Positions 1 to 11,323 of a stretch of DNA of 64,000 nt are shown piece by piece. The first letter of the stretch is position 1. Each line of letters opens with the position of its first letter. The notes under the pieces were generated by a model that was not told where the DNA came from, did no database searches, and saw only the letters and a program-made list of their open reading frames with translations. Made by a program: the position numbers and the translations under genes. Origin of the DNA: Paragyromitra xinjiangensis (taxonomy: Eukaryota > Ascomycota > Pezizomycetes > Pezizales > Discinaceae); NCBI GenBank assembly GCA_038503065.1, contig JBCAMK010000002.1:2666001-2730000 (forward strand), written 5' to 3'.

Positions 1-644
1 TCTGGGCGTATAGATTTGGGTTTACATCTAGAGATACGAATTTTCTTGACATTTCCAGCCTCTAATTCTAAGTCTCACCAAGCTAAATGCTAGCATACCC
101 TTGGAACGCAGCTTAGCCCATCTGAACTTACCACCAATTTGGCCTAGATATGATGTGCCGGAATAATGTATTTCCGAAATACTTTACCCCTTGTATTTAG
201 AGTTTCCCGGTGAACAAGCCTCTAGATCTGAGCTTAAATAGGCGAGTATAACGTAATGTCAAAGCTTCTATCCGAGAAAGTATAAAAGGCGCCGCTAAAC
301 CTAGATTAGGGAAGTCTTTTCCGGGAAGAAAATACATGACATGGTCCAATTATCGAGGACGATTCACGTGCTTCGGTTTATCTTGCTCGGAGGTTGATTA
401 CTGTTTGATAGGCTGAGCAACATATCCACACCACTATAGAGTAAAGATAAGATCTCCTAAGTTGTATTCTAGTGCATTCTTTAGGCAAAGGGCCTTGTAC
501 AGTCCTAGTCCATAGCGTATATAATTCGAGAAATTCGGGGATTTATTAAACTATCGATATCGTGATTGCTAAGGAGACTATTGTGACTTGCGGTTTTACT
601 TTTTTCCACTGCCGCCACCCCGCAAGCTGATGCCAACTTCCAAA
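1..644. other. gene-free flank downstream of the alpha-galactosidase
   Basis: No reading frame with recognisable protein content and no RNA gene is visible on either strand. It is the 3' flank of the minus-strand alpha-galactosidase gene. Confidence 0.5.
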
Positions 645-2517
645 TCACTTCCAGTGTCCCCCCTTCTTTACTTCGGTAAACAGCAACCCTGCAAGGTCGT
701 GGCTTCCGAGCCGTATCTCAAATTTCTTCTTGTAAGTGCCTGGAAGGTCCTGATGTGTCCACATGTTATGTACTTTATACTCCTTCTTCGGATCCAACCC
801 TGGGACTTCCTTAAAATCAAATTTCTTTATCTCAGCCGTCTCCAGAACATTAAGAATGAAGACATGAAGACCCCGAACTGACGGCCCAGCGTAGTATTCG
901 GCCGGACGTGTCTCATTCCTGGAGCAACATGGTGGTAAGTAAAAGCTGGTGATTCCTTGGACAGAAGGGGATATCACTGACCATTTCCAGCCACGGTCCA
1001 GTCCATTTCCCCATTTGAATAACTGGGCAGGGGCACCAAATACTGGGTCCTGATTGAATTTGATAAATTCCCAGTTCTTTAAGACTTCGAGGTCTTTTTT
1101 ACCAATGACGTCGAGCTGTACGGATTTTAGTGGTTGAACTATCTGTCTCGGGTTTGAGGGCGAGGAAGATCTCTTACGGGTGTCCCGATCAGCAAAGGGG
1201 ATTTCATAGCGGCCCAGATCCCGAAGTGTGCTCTTGTCTCAGCTTCTGTTAGGTTTCCGTTTCCCACCTCCTATGATATACTAGGTTAACTCAGGGTTAT
1301 CATCTTTAGGTGTTTGACGGGTTGGTAGAAGATTCCGTACCAGCATATCCATATCATTATGCCCTAAAAAGTTAGTCTAGTAAGATACAATAACCAAAGT
1401 TGAAACCCCCTACCGAAGAAGTTGCTATAATTCAATTTATAGCTCGTGAAGCTTACAATCGGCATAAGCATATCCCAGTACGGTCCAATATCACTATTAG
1501 AACTCTTAGTTTACGTTCGTGTTACAGCTATTTTCAGAAGGAAACTCACCCGGTCAATCTCCAACTTTGGCCGGTTTCATTACCCCATGTTTCCACAAGT
1601 GATTGGCCCCAGTCGCATAGCCCGTAGTTTATTACACGTTTTTGCTTGTGGAGAGCGTCTCTCATTCGCTGGTATCTGAGTGAGGTGTTGGTTGCGCTCC
1701 AGTCGTAGTCGGTTGGCGCGGAGGAGTATGGGTATTCCTATAGAGATTTAGTGGTTTAGCAGGGGTGTAAAGTTAAATGAGTGGTCGTTTACCCAGTAGT
1801 AGGTATCAGTCCAGTTGTCAGGAACATTACTGTGAGTTTAGGTTAGTACGTTTGCCAACTGGAAACATTGAATGGTGAATCGAACCAGTTATCGTATTTC
1901 AAATCTTTGAATATTCTGTTAGCAAAAAGGTCCGTGATTAATATTCTCTGATGAAACTTACAATCAATTCCCCAGTCGGAGAATGTTGCTGCATCGATAT
2001 CCTCATAGTATAGAGAACCTGGATAACCCGCGCAGGTCGCTGTGCCCGCATCCGAGTAGATCCCTATTTTCAAGCCCATTGCGTGGACTTTAGTTGCTGT
2101 GCCGTCGATCCCATCTGGGAACTTTTTGTAGTCTGGGATGATCCGGCCGGTGGAATTATCTCTCCAACGGACCTTGTCGGACCAACAATCTAGATAAGGA
2201 AAACATTAATAAAAGTTCCCTTGACCCGAGAGCAATCCGTAAATACCGTCGATATTGACATATTCATAACCTGCATCTTTGAGACCCAGACTGACGATTT
2301 CTTCAGCTGCCGTGAGGAAGACACTCTCGCTAATGTTGCATTGGAACGCTTTGGAACGCTTTGTCAGCTAAGCCCCTTGGAAATGGTATTATGTTTTACC
2401 ATTCCATGAGTTGAACCCCATTGCAGGTAATCTCCCTGTTTTCCCATCTTTGGTGACGAGCCCTTGCGCGAACTCAATGGCCAACGGCAATACCAAGAAT
2501 ACTCTCATGATCACCAT
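645..2517 (-). CDS. secreted alpha-galactosidase, glycoside hydrolase family 27
   Basis: Family GH27 enzymes remove terminal alpha-1,6-linked galactose from galactomannans, raffinose-type sugars and glycoconjugates. I resolve 11 exons (2517-2400, 2348-2247, 2189-1962, 1904-1886, 1829-1793, 1737-1550, 1493-1414, 1363-1341, 1270-1178, 1142-982, 918-645) summing to 1323 nt, a 440-residue protein of usual family length. The N-terminus is a signal peptide ([19 protein letters not shown]) followed by the family block GFNSWNAFQCN. The nucleophile motif KYDNC is assembled across three exons (Asp about 154). The acid/base Asp lies in TGDIG (about 232), and FGHNDMDML follows. The C-terminal part is the usual beta-sandwich, with [12 protein letters not shown] and GLHVFILN. 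All key residues survive splicing, so the gene looks functional. Two exons are only 19 and 23 nt and one intron is 35 nt. A second in-frame ATG at 2508 could be the true start. Confidence 0.9.
2341..2360. repeat. 10-bp tandem duplication at a 3' splice site
   Basis: TTGGAACGCT occurs twice in a row. On the minus strand it gives two AAAG acceptors 10 nt apart at the start of exon 2 of the alpha-galactosidase. Only the acceptor in the downstream copy (exon from 2348) keeps the GH27 frame; the other runs into a TAG. Confidence 0.75.
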
Positions 2518-4141
2518 CGTGACAACGGCGGTTTAGTATCCGCGCGAAAAGTTGATGCAATGAAGAGACCTCTACTGGAGCTACAGACTTTATATCCCTA
2601 GAAATGTGTATAAATGGAAAACCCCCTCGTGTAACCGGACTATAGCCATACATATATGTCCGGTCGGAACTTCGGGATCATCCATATAGAAACTATACTA
2701 GGTCTTCCATCTTCTCTTACGGTGATATAGTTCGGACCAATAGCAATTGAAAATGGAAATTTTCTATAATGTGTATGTGCATAGGCATCGTGGTAAGGAT
2801 TACTCGAGGCTAAAGCTAGGGGATGAATTCATGAACCGGGAAAAAAACTAAGTACATGGTACATGGAACTGCGGAGATCTTGGGTTGCTGATACCAGATT
2901 AGATACCATCTCCGAGGTCTCGCCTAGCAGGCTCCGCGATAAGAGGTTGAGTCCGGGGGAATTGTGTTTCGTTTTATGAATTGGGTATGGTAAGATCGCT
3001 AGGTGGAGGGGGTGAATTCTAGCGCGGGGGTGAATTTAAATACTGGTGATTATCTAAGAGGAATTCAACCCTACTCAAGCGCTAGTAGTAGAATAGTTGC
3101 CGTTCTTACCGTTCTATATACCCGTATGAACTGTTAGAATTATTAGTATGCCTTAGACCAGCATGGGTGGTGGTCGTAATACATGCAACTAAAGCCTTAA
3201 GCTTCTGTACACGCAACCCTATGGTAGCATCGCCGTTTACCCTTAATGGTCATGAAGGATTGACTCCTTACTATAAAACGGTCTTATATAATATATACGT
3301 GTACCTTTTGGGGCTGGTGGTCGGCAGTATCCAAAGTTCCGATCTACTACATGAAAAATAAGCTCCTATGAATCTAAGTCCCGTATATGCGCATTTGCAT
3401 GATGTAGCGATGTTGCTCTCATGTACGTGTTTTTGATGAAACTCTTGGATTCCAAGATCTTAAGACTACATTCATCTCAGAAAATAGGTAAGGCTTTGAA
3501 TTGTGTGTTTGATATATGCACCCCATATTGTTAAGTTGCCGCACTTTATAGATTACGGAAGCATGTTAACTTTAGGAGACATTCCATTATAGTTCCCCGG
3601 CCCCGTACATTGACAGCCAAAATCATCGCTTAAATTGCGTCTAAAGTCTCCGTTGTCCCACAGCTCGTAGGCGCAACTGCACGGATGCGGGACCCACCTG
3701 CAATCAGTCGGCTAAATTCTACACAAGGTTCGGTAGACGCCAACGGTAACTTAATCAATTGGCCCTACGGATCCATGGATAGTACCATGCACGTCACTTA
3801 GACTTCGATTATGCCAATGCCCCGGCTTCACATAAGAGACTACTTTCAAACCTGCTGACTATATTTTTAAGCTTTTGAGAAAGGCTTTAGCAAACCAAAT
3901 CAAGAGCGAGGTCGAGAATCCACTATCTAATGAAATGTAGTGTATTTGTAGCGGATAGCCCAGAATTCGGGATGAAATGAAAAGAAAGGTGAAAAAATCC
4001 ATATACCCACTACAAAACGAATACCCCCAGCACCACAACCATGCCGCCCAACCGCTACAGTAGTACATTTAGTAGATAGTAGATGTACTAATATAGCATA
4101 GTTGCCCTACTACGCTAATAAAAGAAGAACAAAAAAAAGCC
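2518..4141. other. intergenic region, no gene seen
   Basis: The upstream region of the alpha-galactosidase and the 3' flank of the dehydrogenase. Reading frames here are short and low in protein-like content. A small tandem GTACATG(G) motif near 2852-2865 is the only local structure noted. Confidence 0.5.
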
Positions 4142-5453
4142 TTACATCAACCCCTTGCCACTCAATTCAGCCACAGTCCAATCCCACAACTTCTTTGCCA
4201 TCTCCGCATCAGTGGCATGTTTACTGGGTTTCGATTTCTTAGCAACCGGAACAAAATACTCCCCAGAATCCTTGCTCTTGAAATCTGCACTTGCCACAGC
4301 GAACAAACTCCCGTACGAGCCTTTCTCCGGGCTTGAGTAAACCTTAAGGCACTTTAGAACTGGCTGAATGTTGAGCGAAATACCACTAGTTTGAGTGTTC
4401 AAGTTGCTAATTTAAAGTATCAAGGTTAGATAAAGTGTCTTGAGTAAGGCAAGCCGCAATAAGCTAGCTTAACCAGTGAGGGGGGCAATAAACTTACGTA
4501 TCAACAGATCCAGGATGCACACTAGCAGTCCATATCTCACCAGTTGCCGTTGATGCTGCATCTGATGAAAAATTCCCCGCGATCCGGCGGGTCTCACTGT
4601 CTGAACCCGGGCCGTACCTTCTATGTAACTCCTTCGCGTGCAAAATGTTCGCCAATTTCGACATGCCGTATCTCGAAAATGGCGAACCTGAGATCTGATT
4701 CATATCTGAAAAATCGATACCCATTTTTGGTGAGAACATATTGTGTCCGTTTGAGGTAACGTTAACGATACGAACCACACCTGATACTCCAGTTGCGGCA
4801 GTACGGAGTAAGAGTGGGAGGAGCATGTTTGTGAGGAGCCAGTGGCTCAGATAATTTGTCTTCATTAAAACCGGAATGATTTATGTTAGTCAATTCTTGC
4901 CACCGTACCTGTGGGTGCGAGATCCTCAGAACTTACCTGAAATTGTGATTCATAGCCGTCAACAGATTCGGCGAACTCAACAGCCATGATACCGGCATTA
5001 TTTACCAAGCCATGGAGTTCGGTTTCTTTGCTATTAGCGAGAACAGCTGTTAGTTATCCCAGTGAATTTAGTCATAAGATTGTTGTGATAGCTTGAGAAA
5101 TACCTTAGAATCTCCTTAGCCGCTGCTGCGACACCAGCCAAATCCATCATATCTAATTTCAAGAATCTAATATCCGCTCCTGGTATATTCTCTCGAATTT
5201 CCTCAATGGCGGCAGTAGCTTTCGGTTCCGACCTCGCCGCAAGGTAAACTTTAGCATGGTGCTCTGTTAGATGTCTAACTGTCTCCTTTCCTCTGTTGAA
5301 ATGAGCAAAGGGTTCCCATATCATCCAGGAGTTTAATTCCATCTAAGGATTCCAGAAGTACGAAACCTATGATACTTACATCCCAGTATTTCCACCAGTC
5401 ACGAGGTATATTTTTCCAGCCAAGTCTGGCAGTTGATTTGGTTGAAATCCCAT
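4142..5453 (-). CDS. short-chain dehydrogenase/reductase (classical SDR)
   Basis: An NAD(P)-dependent oxidoreductase with a Rossmann fold; the substrate cannot be told from sequence. Five exons (5453-5380, 5292-5104, 5030-4937, 4859-4498, 4406-4142) sum to 984 nt, 327 aa. The cofactor motif TGGNTGIG (residues 19-26) is created by splicing exon 1 to exon 2. NNAG lies at 98-101, the conserved Ser near 155 (VTSNG) and the catalytic YGMSK at 183-187, followed by the VHPGSVDT block. The family resembles WW-domain oxidoreductase/retinol-dehydrogenase-like fungal SDRs. It is divergent from the bZIP gene at 6317, with about 860 bp between the starts. No defect seen. Confidence 0.9.
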
Positions 5454-6316
5454 TTTGTTAGATGTACTGAAAAACCGGAGGACGATGTAGCTCGATGGTA
5501 ATTCTCGCCTTGTAGTCTACCTTAGAGGTACTCAGAAAGATTCTTGTATAGGTATCGTTATTGTGATGGTGCTCTCCTTGGGTGATGAGGGAAAATCTCG
5601 GGAGAAAGCCCTCGACTTATATATTATCAGGATGACCGGTCTGCAAGTTGTTATAGAAACTTTGCGAAATATTAACGCTTTGCCCAACTCGCCAGATGCG
5701 GAAAAAGATGCATCATATCTGTTTGGACCAATGAGCATCTCCGTCACCACAGTCATCCTCCGCGGACGACACGGACTACTGATTCGAATCTTTAATCCAC
5801 TTTTCGTACTACACTCCCTGTATAACCAAGCCCGCAGCCAGGAATGCTACGGCTCGGAAAGGAAATTCCTGAGGCTCAAGCAAAGCTTGGTGCCATTCCT
5901 ACGTCAGATCAGTTTGACCCAGGATTCCTATCCGCACGGGAAGACTCGATTTCGGGAAGATGTGGTAAGAAGGCTGCAGACGAATTACTAACTACCGCAG
6001 ATCACTGACCGGACCTCACCCTAACCGCATTTGGAATAAAAGCAGTAAGAAGGTTGCATTTGCAGGGGTATTACGCTAAGACACGTTGATACGAAGCCCT
6101 TGTGTGACGGGAACGCAACTTGGCCCTGTTTTAGAAATGTCATAGAAAGCTCCGACTTCTGTTCTTTAAGTTCAGCCTCTCCCCAGTTATCGGAGTTGGC
6201 GTTCCTACTTGGGCAATTTTCGAGTCAGCTGCATTTCATCTGTACGTCACTGTAAAAAAATAATTCCAGCAACTACCGGCAATTAGCACTCCAAATAGCA
6301 CGAGATTTTTGACATT
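5454..6316. promoter_or_regulatory. shared upstream region of the SDR and bZIP genes
   Basis: These 863 bp separate two divergent starts and must hold both promoters. A 142-codon open frame on the plus strand (5563-5991) lies inside but shows no family similarity I recognise. No consensus TATA box or operator was identified with confidence. Confidence 0.4.
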
Positions 6317-7538
6317 ATGTCGGACGGAACGAACGTTGAAGAGGCTGGGGAAGAAAACCAACTAGTGGAGCTCTCATTTCCCAAAGTTCGGGAAGACGAA
6401 TGGGCAGGAATCAGCAACCCAAAAGAACGAAAGAAAATCCAAAATAGACTGGCACAGCGAGCGTACCGTAAGTCTGGATGTTGATAACTCACCTGCGTGA
6501 ATTTTGGTAGCGCCCTCTTATGGCCCACGCTCATAATTTATTCCGCGAGATATAGGACAACGGAACTCACGGAAAGGCAACCTAAAGATCAAGTTTTTCA
6601 ACCCCAGTGATAAGAGCCACGCAGTATGCCCTGAGGCGCCAGCTAGGAAAAGAACCTTTCTTAGTTATCCTGTGGCACCTGTAGCACCTAGTGAGTATTA
6701 GCGGAGGTAACCAGGATATATAGTGGTTCTAACTTTGTGGCTTAAAGCTGCTGCAGATACTCCGCCAAATGCAGACAACTCCAATGGAGCCCCGATTGCG
6801 GAAGCGGATGAACCGGGCGTTATCTTATCAGGAAGTGTCCTTTCAGGCAGTGCCTCGGATGAGGTGCCCATGGCCACATCAGAACTTGAAATGTATCCAG
6901 GAGCTCTGGATATGACAGGATATGAATATAGGGCGGTGTCTAGCCATCGGTGGGAACCAGTTCCGGATTTCCAGGACTGTGGGGTACCCAACGACCATGA
7001 GTTTATCGATCTAATCTATTACAACGTCTTCCGGGCCTTTGAAGTCAATACTGGCAGCTTGGGCTTGACAACGAAACTTCTCCAGCTAGATATACTGTCA
7101 CCTTTCAACACTGTATCTCTTGGAGGCACTATATTAGAAAATTTAGAAGACGCCATGGCTATCGCACCTATACCTAACCCGACCCCAAACCTCCCTCCAG
7201 CACTCCAGCCTACACAGCTACAGCTCACAATCCTTCATCACCCTTACATTGACCTCTTCCCGTCCCCTAATCTACGGGATAACCTTCTCCGCGTATATGG
7301 TTTGTTTGATGAGGTGGAACTCTGCTTTGACATTATGGGTGTCTGTGGCGGAAATCCTAGTGTTTTTGGATCCGGGTTAATTATATGGGGAGACCCTTGG
7401 GATATATCAGGTTGGGAGGTTGCAGAGCATTTTATGGTGAAATGGCGATGGATGTTCGAAGGATGTGATGATGTGATACAAGCAACAAACTACTGGAGGG
7501 CAATGAGGGGGCTGGGGAACTTGAACTTGGGCGATTAA
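6317..7538 (+). CDS. bZIP transcription factor with DUF3425 region
   Basis: Three exons (6317-6467, 6556-6690, 6748-7538) sum to 1077 nt, 358 aa. Residues 36-53 form a fungal bZIP basic region, NPKERKKIQNRLAQRAYRQR, completed across intron 1. Few heptad leucines follow, so the zipper is weak or atypical. The C-terminal half matches the DUF3425 pattern: a hydrophobic segment around FIDLIYYNVFRAF, then the characteristic LTILHHPYIDLFPSPNLRDN block and a tryptophan-rich tail (IIWGDPWDISGWEVAEHFMVKWRWMF is split by charged residues). Proteins of this type are nuclear DNA-binding regulators, some tied to stress or secondary metabolism. The divergent SDR is a plausible but unproven target. Confidence 0.85.
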
Positions 7539-8117
7539 ACTTATATCGCTTCCATTAGTTTACTTAGACCCTAATGTAAAGTACTTCATGGTAGGATAAC
7601 TTTCAAGGTTTTGTTTTCATTTGTCTCTATGCGTTTCTTCAGGATTTCTTTTTTCCATTAATTTTTAAGGGCACATAGAACACTTTAGCGTTAAATATCT
7701 CTACTCCTACACACACTTTCTCCACATTTCTGTAAAGGATCTGGAACTACAGCACCAGTGGAGAAGGGTTGTTATCGACAACTGCCCGGTAGCTATGTCG
7801 GATCACTCGGATCACTCGGACCAGTTATAGTTGACTCGGGCGGAAGCAAGCCCGAGCTCAAAGTTTTAGCCAAGGTTCTAATTCAGAACGATTCGAGGAC
7901 GCCTCTTGATAGCGGTGGCTAAGATACAATTCGTGCTATTATGTAATAGGGATATGAAATTGGACTTGATTACTCTTTCTTGAAGGAAGTATAAATAGGT
8001 TAGAGCCTTTCAAAGGGCCTCCCAGGAGTACTTGACGCTGCCCCCACCAATCCCATTAATCATATCCATGCCTAAAAAAATCAGCTAATATTTCGACAAC
8101 CTAGCGATAAAGATCCC
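7539..8117. other. intergenic, convergent 3' flanks
   Basis: This lies between the 3' ends of the bZIP gene (+) and the unrecognised gene at 8118 (-). It has a short tandem GGATCACTC motif near 7799-7819. No gene seen. Confidence 0.5.
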
Positions 8118-8936
8118 TCAAAACCTACTCTCCTCAGAACGACGCATAGCTGCATGGGACATCTTGGCGTTCATAGCATATAGCTGATTCTGTCGTTCCT
8201 GCTCCATCGGACTGTTCTTTCCCGGAGAGTACTTCTCCTGGCTCATTCCCCCTGATTGGGAGTTTCGCATTAAAGCAGCTTGTGTGCGTTGGGCGATGCC
8301 CTCGATCTGGTATATGCCAATCGCTGGTGCAAGTGACCTCGCATACCATTCCACAGTTGATTTATCCGGAAGAGGCATGTATCTCCCACCAGGGAAACGG
8401 GCTCTTTCGGTAGGGTTCTTGATATGTAAGTCGCAATTGGCAATAGAACCCTGGATGAGCCTGTACGTTATCTGTGGAGAACCATGAGCTAAAATTGCAC
8501 CTAGTACAAAAGGATACGAACATCGGTTTGCGTCTCTGAACCAGTAAGCAAGCCTACAGTTTCAGCTTTTATCCAGCCAGCTTTCGTTAGAGCTGGTTGA
8601 TCTGCTTCCCGATACTGGTACGGCGAGTCGCCGGGAATGTAGGGTGGGATCATGTGCATTGGGCATTCCATGGCTTTGTATTGGGCTGTCAAGACTGAGG
8701 CGGGAATGGCCGAGTACACTATCATATATCATAAGGTACACGTTAGGACTGGGACTAATAGTGAATTTAGTGATGTACAGACTTGCGAGTTCAGGCATAT
8801 TTGCTTTTTGAATAATAACCTTCGTCTTCTCGGTGGTGAATAGGCCTATGCCTCTTGGTTCGATATTGGCATCGGCGTAGTCGAAGATTGCTTCCAGAAT
8901 ATCGTATAGAGCCTGGGCTTGAGGTTCGAGAGGCAT
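8118..8936 (-). CDS. uncharacterised 235-aa protein
   Basis: I do not recognise a domain. Three exons (8936-8783, 8718-8508, 8460-8118) sum to 708 nt, 235 aa, and stay in frame. The protein begins MPLEPQAQALYDILEAIFDYAD and is predicted soluble, without a signal peptide or membrane segment. Conserved-looking stretches are the middle part rich in Pro and Tyr (MHMIPPYIPGDSPYQYREAD) and a segment GGRYMPLPDKSTVEWYARSL followed by a Gln/Met-rich charged tail. The second intron is less certain (donor GTACTA at 8507). Even codon content and a consistent splice frame support a real gene; function unknown. Confidence 0.6.
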
Positions 8937-11323
8937 CCTGAAGAATACACACCAAAGTCTCGGGTAAGCTTTTGAATAGCTAGGAATAGGAGGTCAACCT
9001 AGAGAGAAGTGGAAGCACATTATATAGTGCGACAAATATTCAGCTCGTGCCCAGTCTTCGCCCACGCCACCATATGTATACATACCAAGACTGTCGCAGC
9101 AAAAGGATACATGCACATACTGTGCGTACGAGTGAGGGAACTCTTCAGAAACTTGTTGGCTAAGAAATACGAAGATACGAGAATATTAAATTATTTTGGT
9201 TCCAAATACAGCAAATAGGAAGGGTTATTAATTCTAGGGTTAGGGTTGGCCTATCATAACCCCTGAGCTCCTCCTGACTCACTAGAGGAGCCCCTCCTCG
9301 AGCTATGTTGACTTCTATAGTCCACACCAGGGCCTCACAAACAACAGCAGGTGCATCTTTCACGAATACATATAATTTATCTGCGTTAAGGGTTGGGGTT
9401 TGTTAGAGTTCCTGCACACCTTGAGCCGCACCTTATTCTGACACCCGTATCTCGAGGGCTCTCCTACTGGCACGTGGAGCATATCAATCTAAAAATCAAA
9501 CCCCGCCGGAGAAGAAACTCCGGACGACCACCCATAGAACGGGCACTCTTAATGAATGGGAGGTCCTATTTAGGACCATTAATATTTTCCTGTCCTTTCT
9601 GTCCAATCTTTTCTGGTATGTCCTAGGTTTCGTCTTACCCCTTTGGCATACTGACCCTAGGTTTAATCCTTCATCATATTAAAGCTGATCACTTTTGCTA
9701 ATACCCAGGAAGGCTAAGTATAGTGACGGAATCGGCTCTCAACCAGTTGAGTTATGTTTAGGTACCACACTATTAGGTATTTTCGTCCCGGAGATCATCT
9801 AGAACAAGCCTCTGATTGTCGTGACCAACCAGACATTAGGTGCGCATGTTGCACACCAGCCTCCTAAGTAGCGGCCGGATAGTTATGTTTCCGCTAGCCA
9901 GCGCTCAATATCCCGAGTGATAGGCTCGAATAAGGTGCAAACTAACAGCATTCGAGAATCCAATCACCAAAAGCTTTCAAGCGAAGCATACGCAAAACCT
10001 CTATCCTTACCAATTCGTAAGTCTACGCTAGGTTTCCAGAAACCAATACCAAATTGGGAATTGCCCAGAAACAGAGCACTAAAGCTTAATAGCAGATTCT
10101 CTCGATGTAGCATTCAATATCTCTCAGCTATTTCCAAAGGCTACAAATGCGACTGACAATGAATTGCGTTTCTCGGAGTGGCGATTGAGTGCCTGTTGGC
10201 GTATATCATGCTGTTCAAGATTGGTATTCTTGTTAATACTACCGAGCATGCTAGCTCACTAAGTAGATCTCCCAATCGACCATTCATACCATTATCCTTC
10301 CCGAAGAATGATAATGATGTGGGTGGTCAGTTGGGAGATCTCTCGGCTGGTCTGGGATACTCGGTATCATTTTTCTCAGAAACGAGAATCAGATTTTGAT
10401 CGATGCGCTTGATAGGCAAGTGGGTCAAATGAAGATATCAGTCTCGAACAAGACGATATTCCTAGCGCGGGTTATCAATTTCCGGTCCGCCAAACACAAA
10501 ATAAGGTCAGCGGTTTTTGTGGGTCTTGTAGGGGTATTGAAGTGAGTATACATGCGGAGGGTTTTTTGGTATTGAAACCCTTCTAGCGACTGAATAAACG
10601 TTTGGTTTAAGGAAGTGTATTTGAAAGAAAATTTTTGAAGAGTATCAATTTTGTAAACCCACATGTACACCCACGGGATACTCTATGCTTAAAATCACCC
10701 CTTTTTTCGTCAACCTTCAACATGACCCACTCTCACTTATTTTTTTCTTCCTCCCCGCCTTTTCATAACCGAAAATTTTGACTTTCGGGCGCCTCCCTAA
10801 CTAGCTCCGCCTTCCAGACCTTCTCATCAGGTAGATACATGTAGGACTTTCTCAGACCCTTCTCCAACCAAGGCCTAGTTGACGATATTTTCTCCACGGA
10901 GCAAAAATAGCCAAGTTTGCCATCTGAAGCACTTTGGTGATCTAGCGTTTCCAATTCCGTGCACACTAGTTTTCACTCACTTATGTAGACCATTACGAGC
11001 CTCCTTCTTTTAGCATAGAAATAATAGGGCGTGTCATCCAAAGTACTATTAGACCTAGATGTAGCTGGAAGCACCAGGTACTACTTCACAAAAGCTAACC
11101 TAATGAGAGAATACCCTATAGCAATCCCCGACAGTTGATGAAGACTGGGGATAAGCCCGCCATGATATTTCCATCTGAATTTCGAAACCTCCCTACATAG
11201 AATACCTCGTCTCATCTTCTCTTAACTAGTAAAATTTGTCCAAAAATTTAGGCTCCAACACAATAACCGTGATACGGTTCTTGACAAAAACCCCAGCCCA
11301 AGAAACTTATACGCTAAACACGA
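8937..11323. other. 2.4-kb gene-free region
   Basis: No protein-like frame was found on either strand. It holds an isolated GGGTTAGGGTT at 9236-9246, too short to be a telomere, and a 77-bp hairpin listed separately. It might contain old, decayed repeats. Confidence 0.5.
10265..10341. repeat. inverted repeat/hairpin, 32-bp arms, 13-nt loop
   Basis: The arms at 10265-10296 and 10310-10341 are reverse complements at 26 of 32 positions. They start with AGATCTCCCAA and end at ATTATC by the loop. All six differences are C/T transitions, which suggests decay by cytosine deamination (RIP-like), or G-U pairing kept in an RNA. No flanking duplication seen. Confidence 0.7.

Noticed and set aside
5563..5991. 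142-codon plus-strand open frame between the SDR and bZIP genes
   Set aside because: No recognised domain, no splice partner, and it occupies a divergent promoter region; length alone is not enough.
9231..9250. GGGTTAGGGTT as a telomere or telomere relic
   Set aside because: Less than two repeat units, with unique sequence on both sides.
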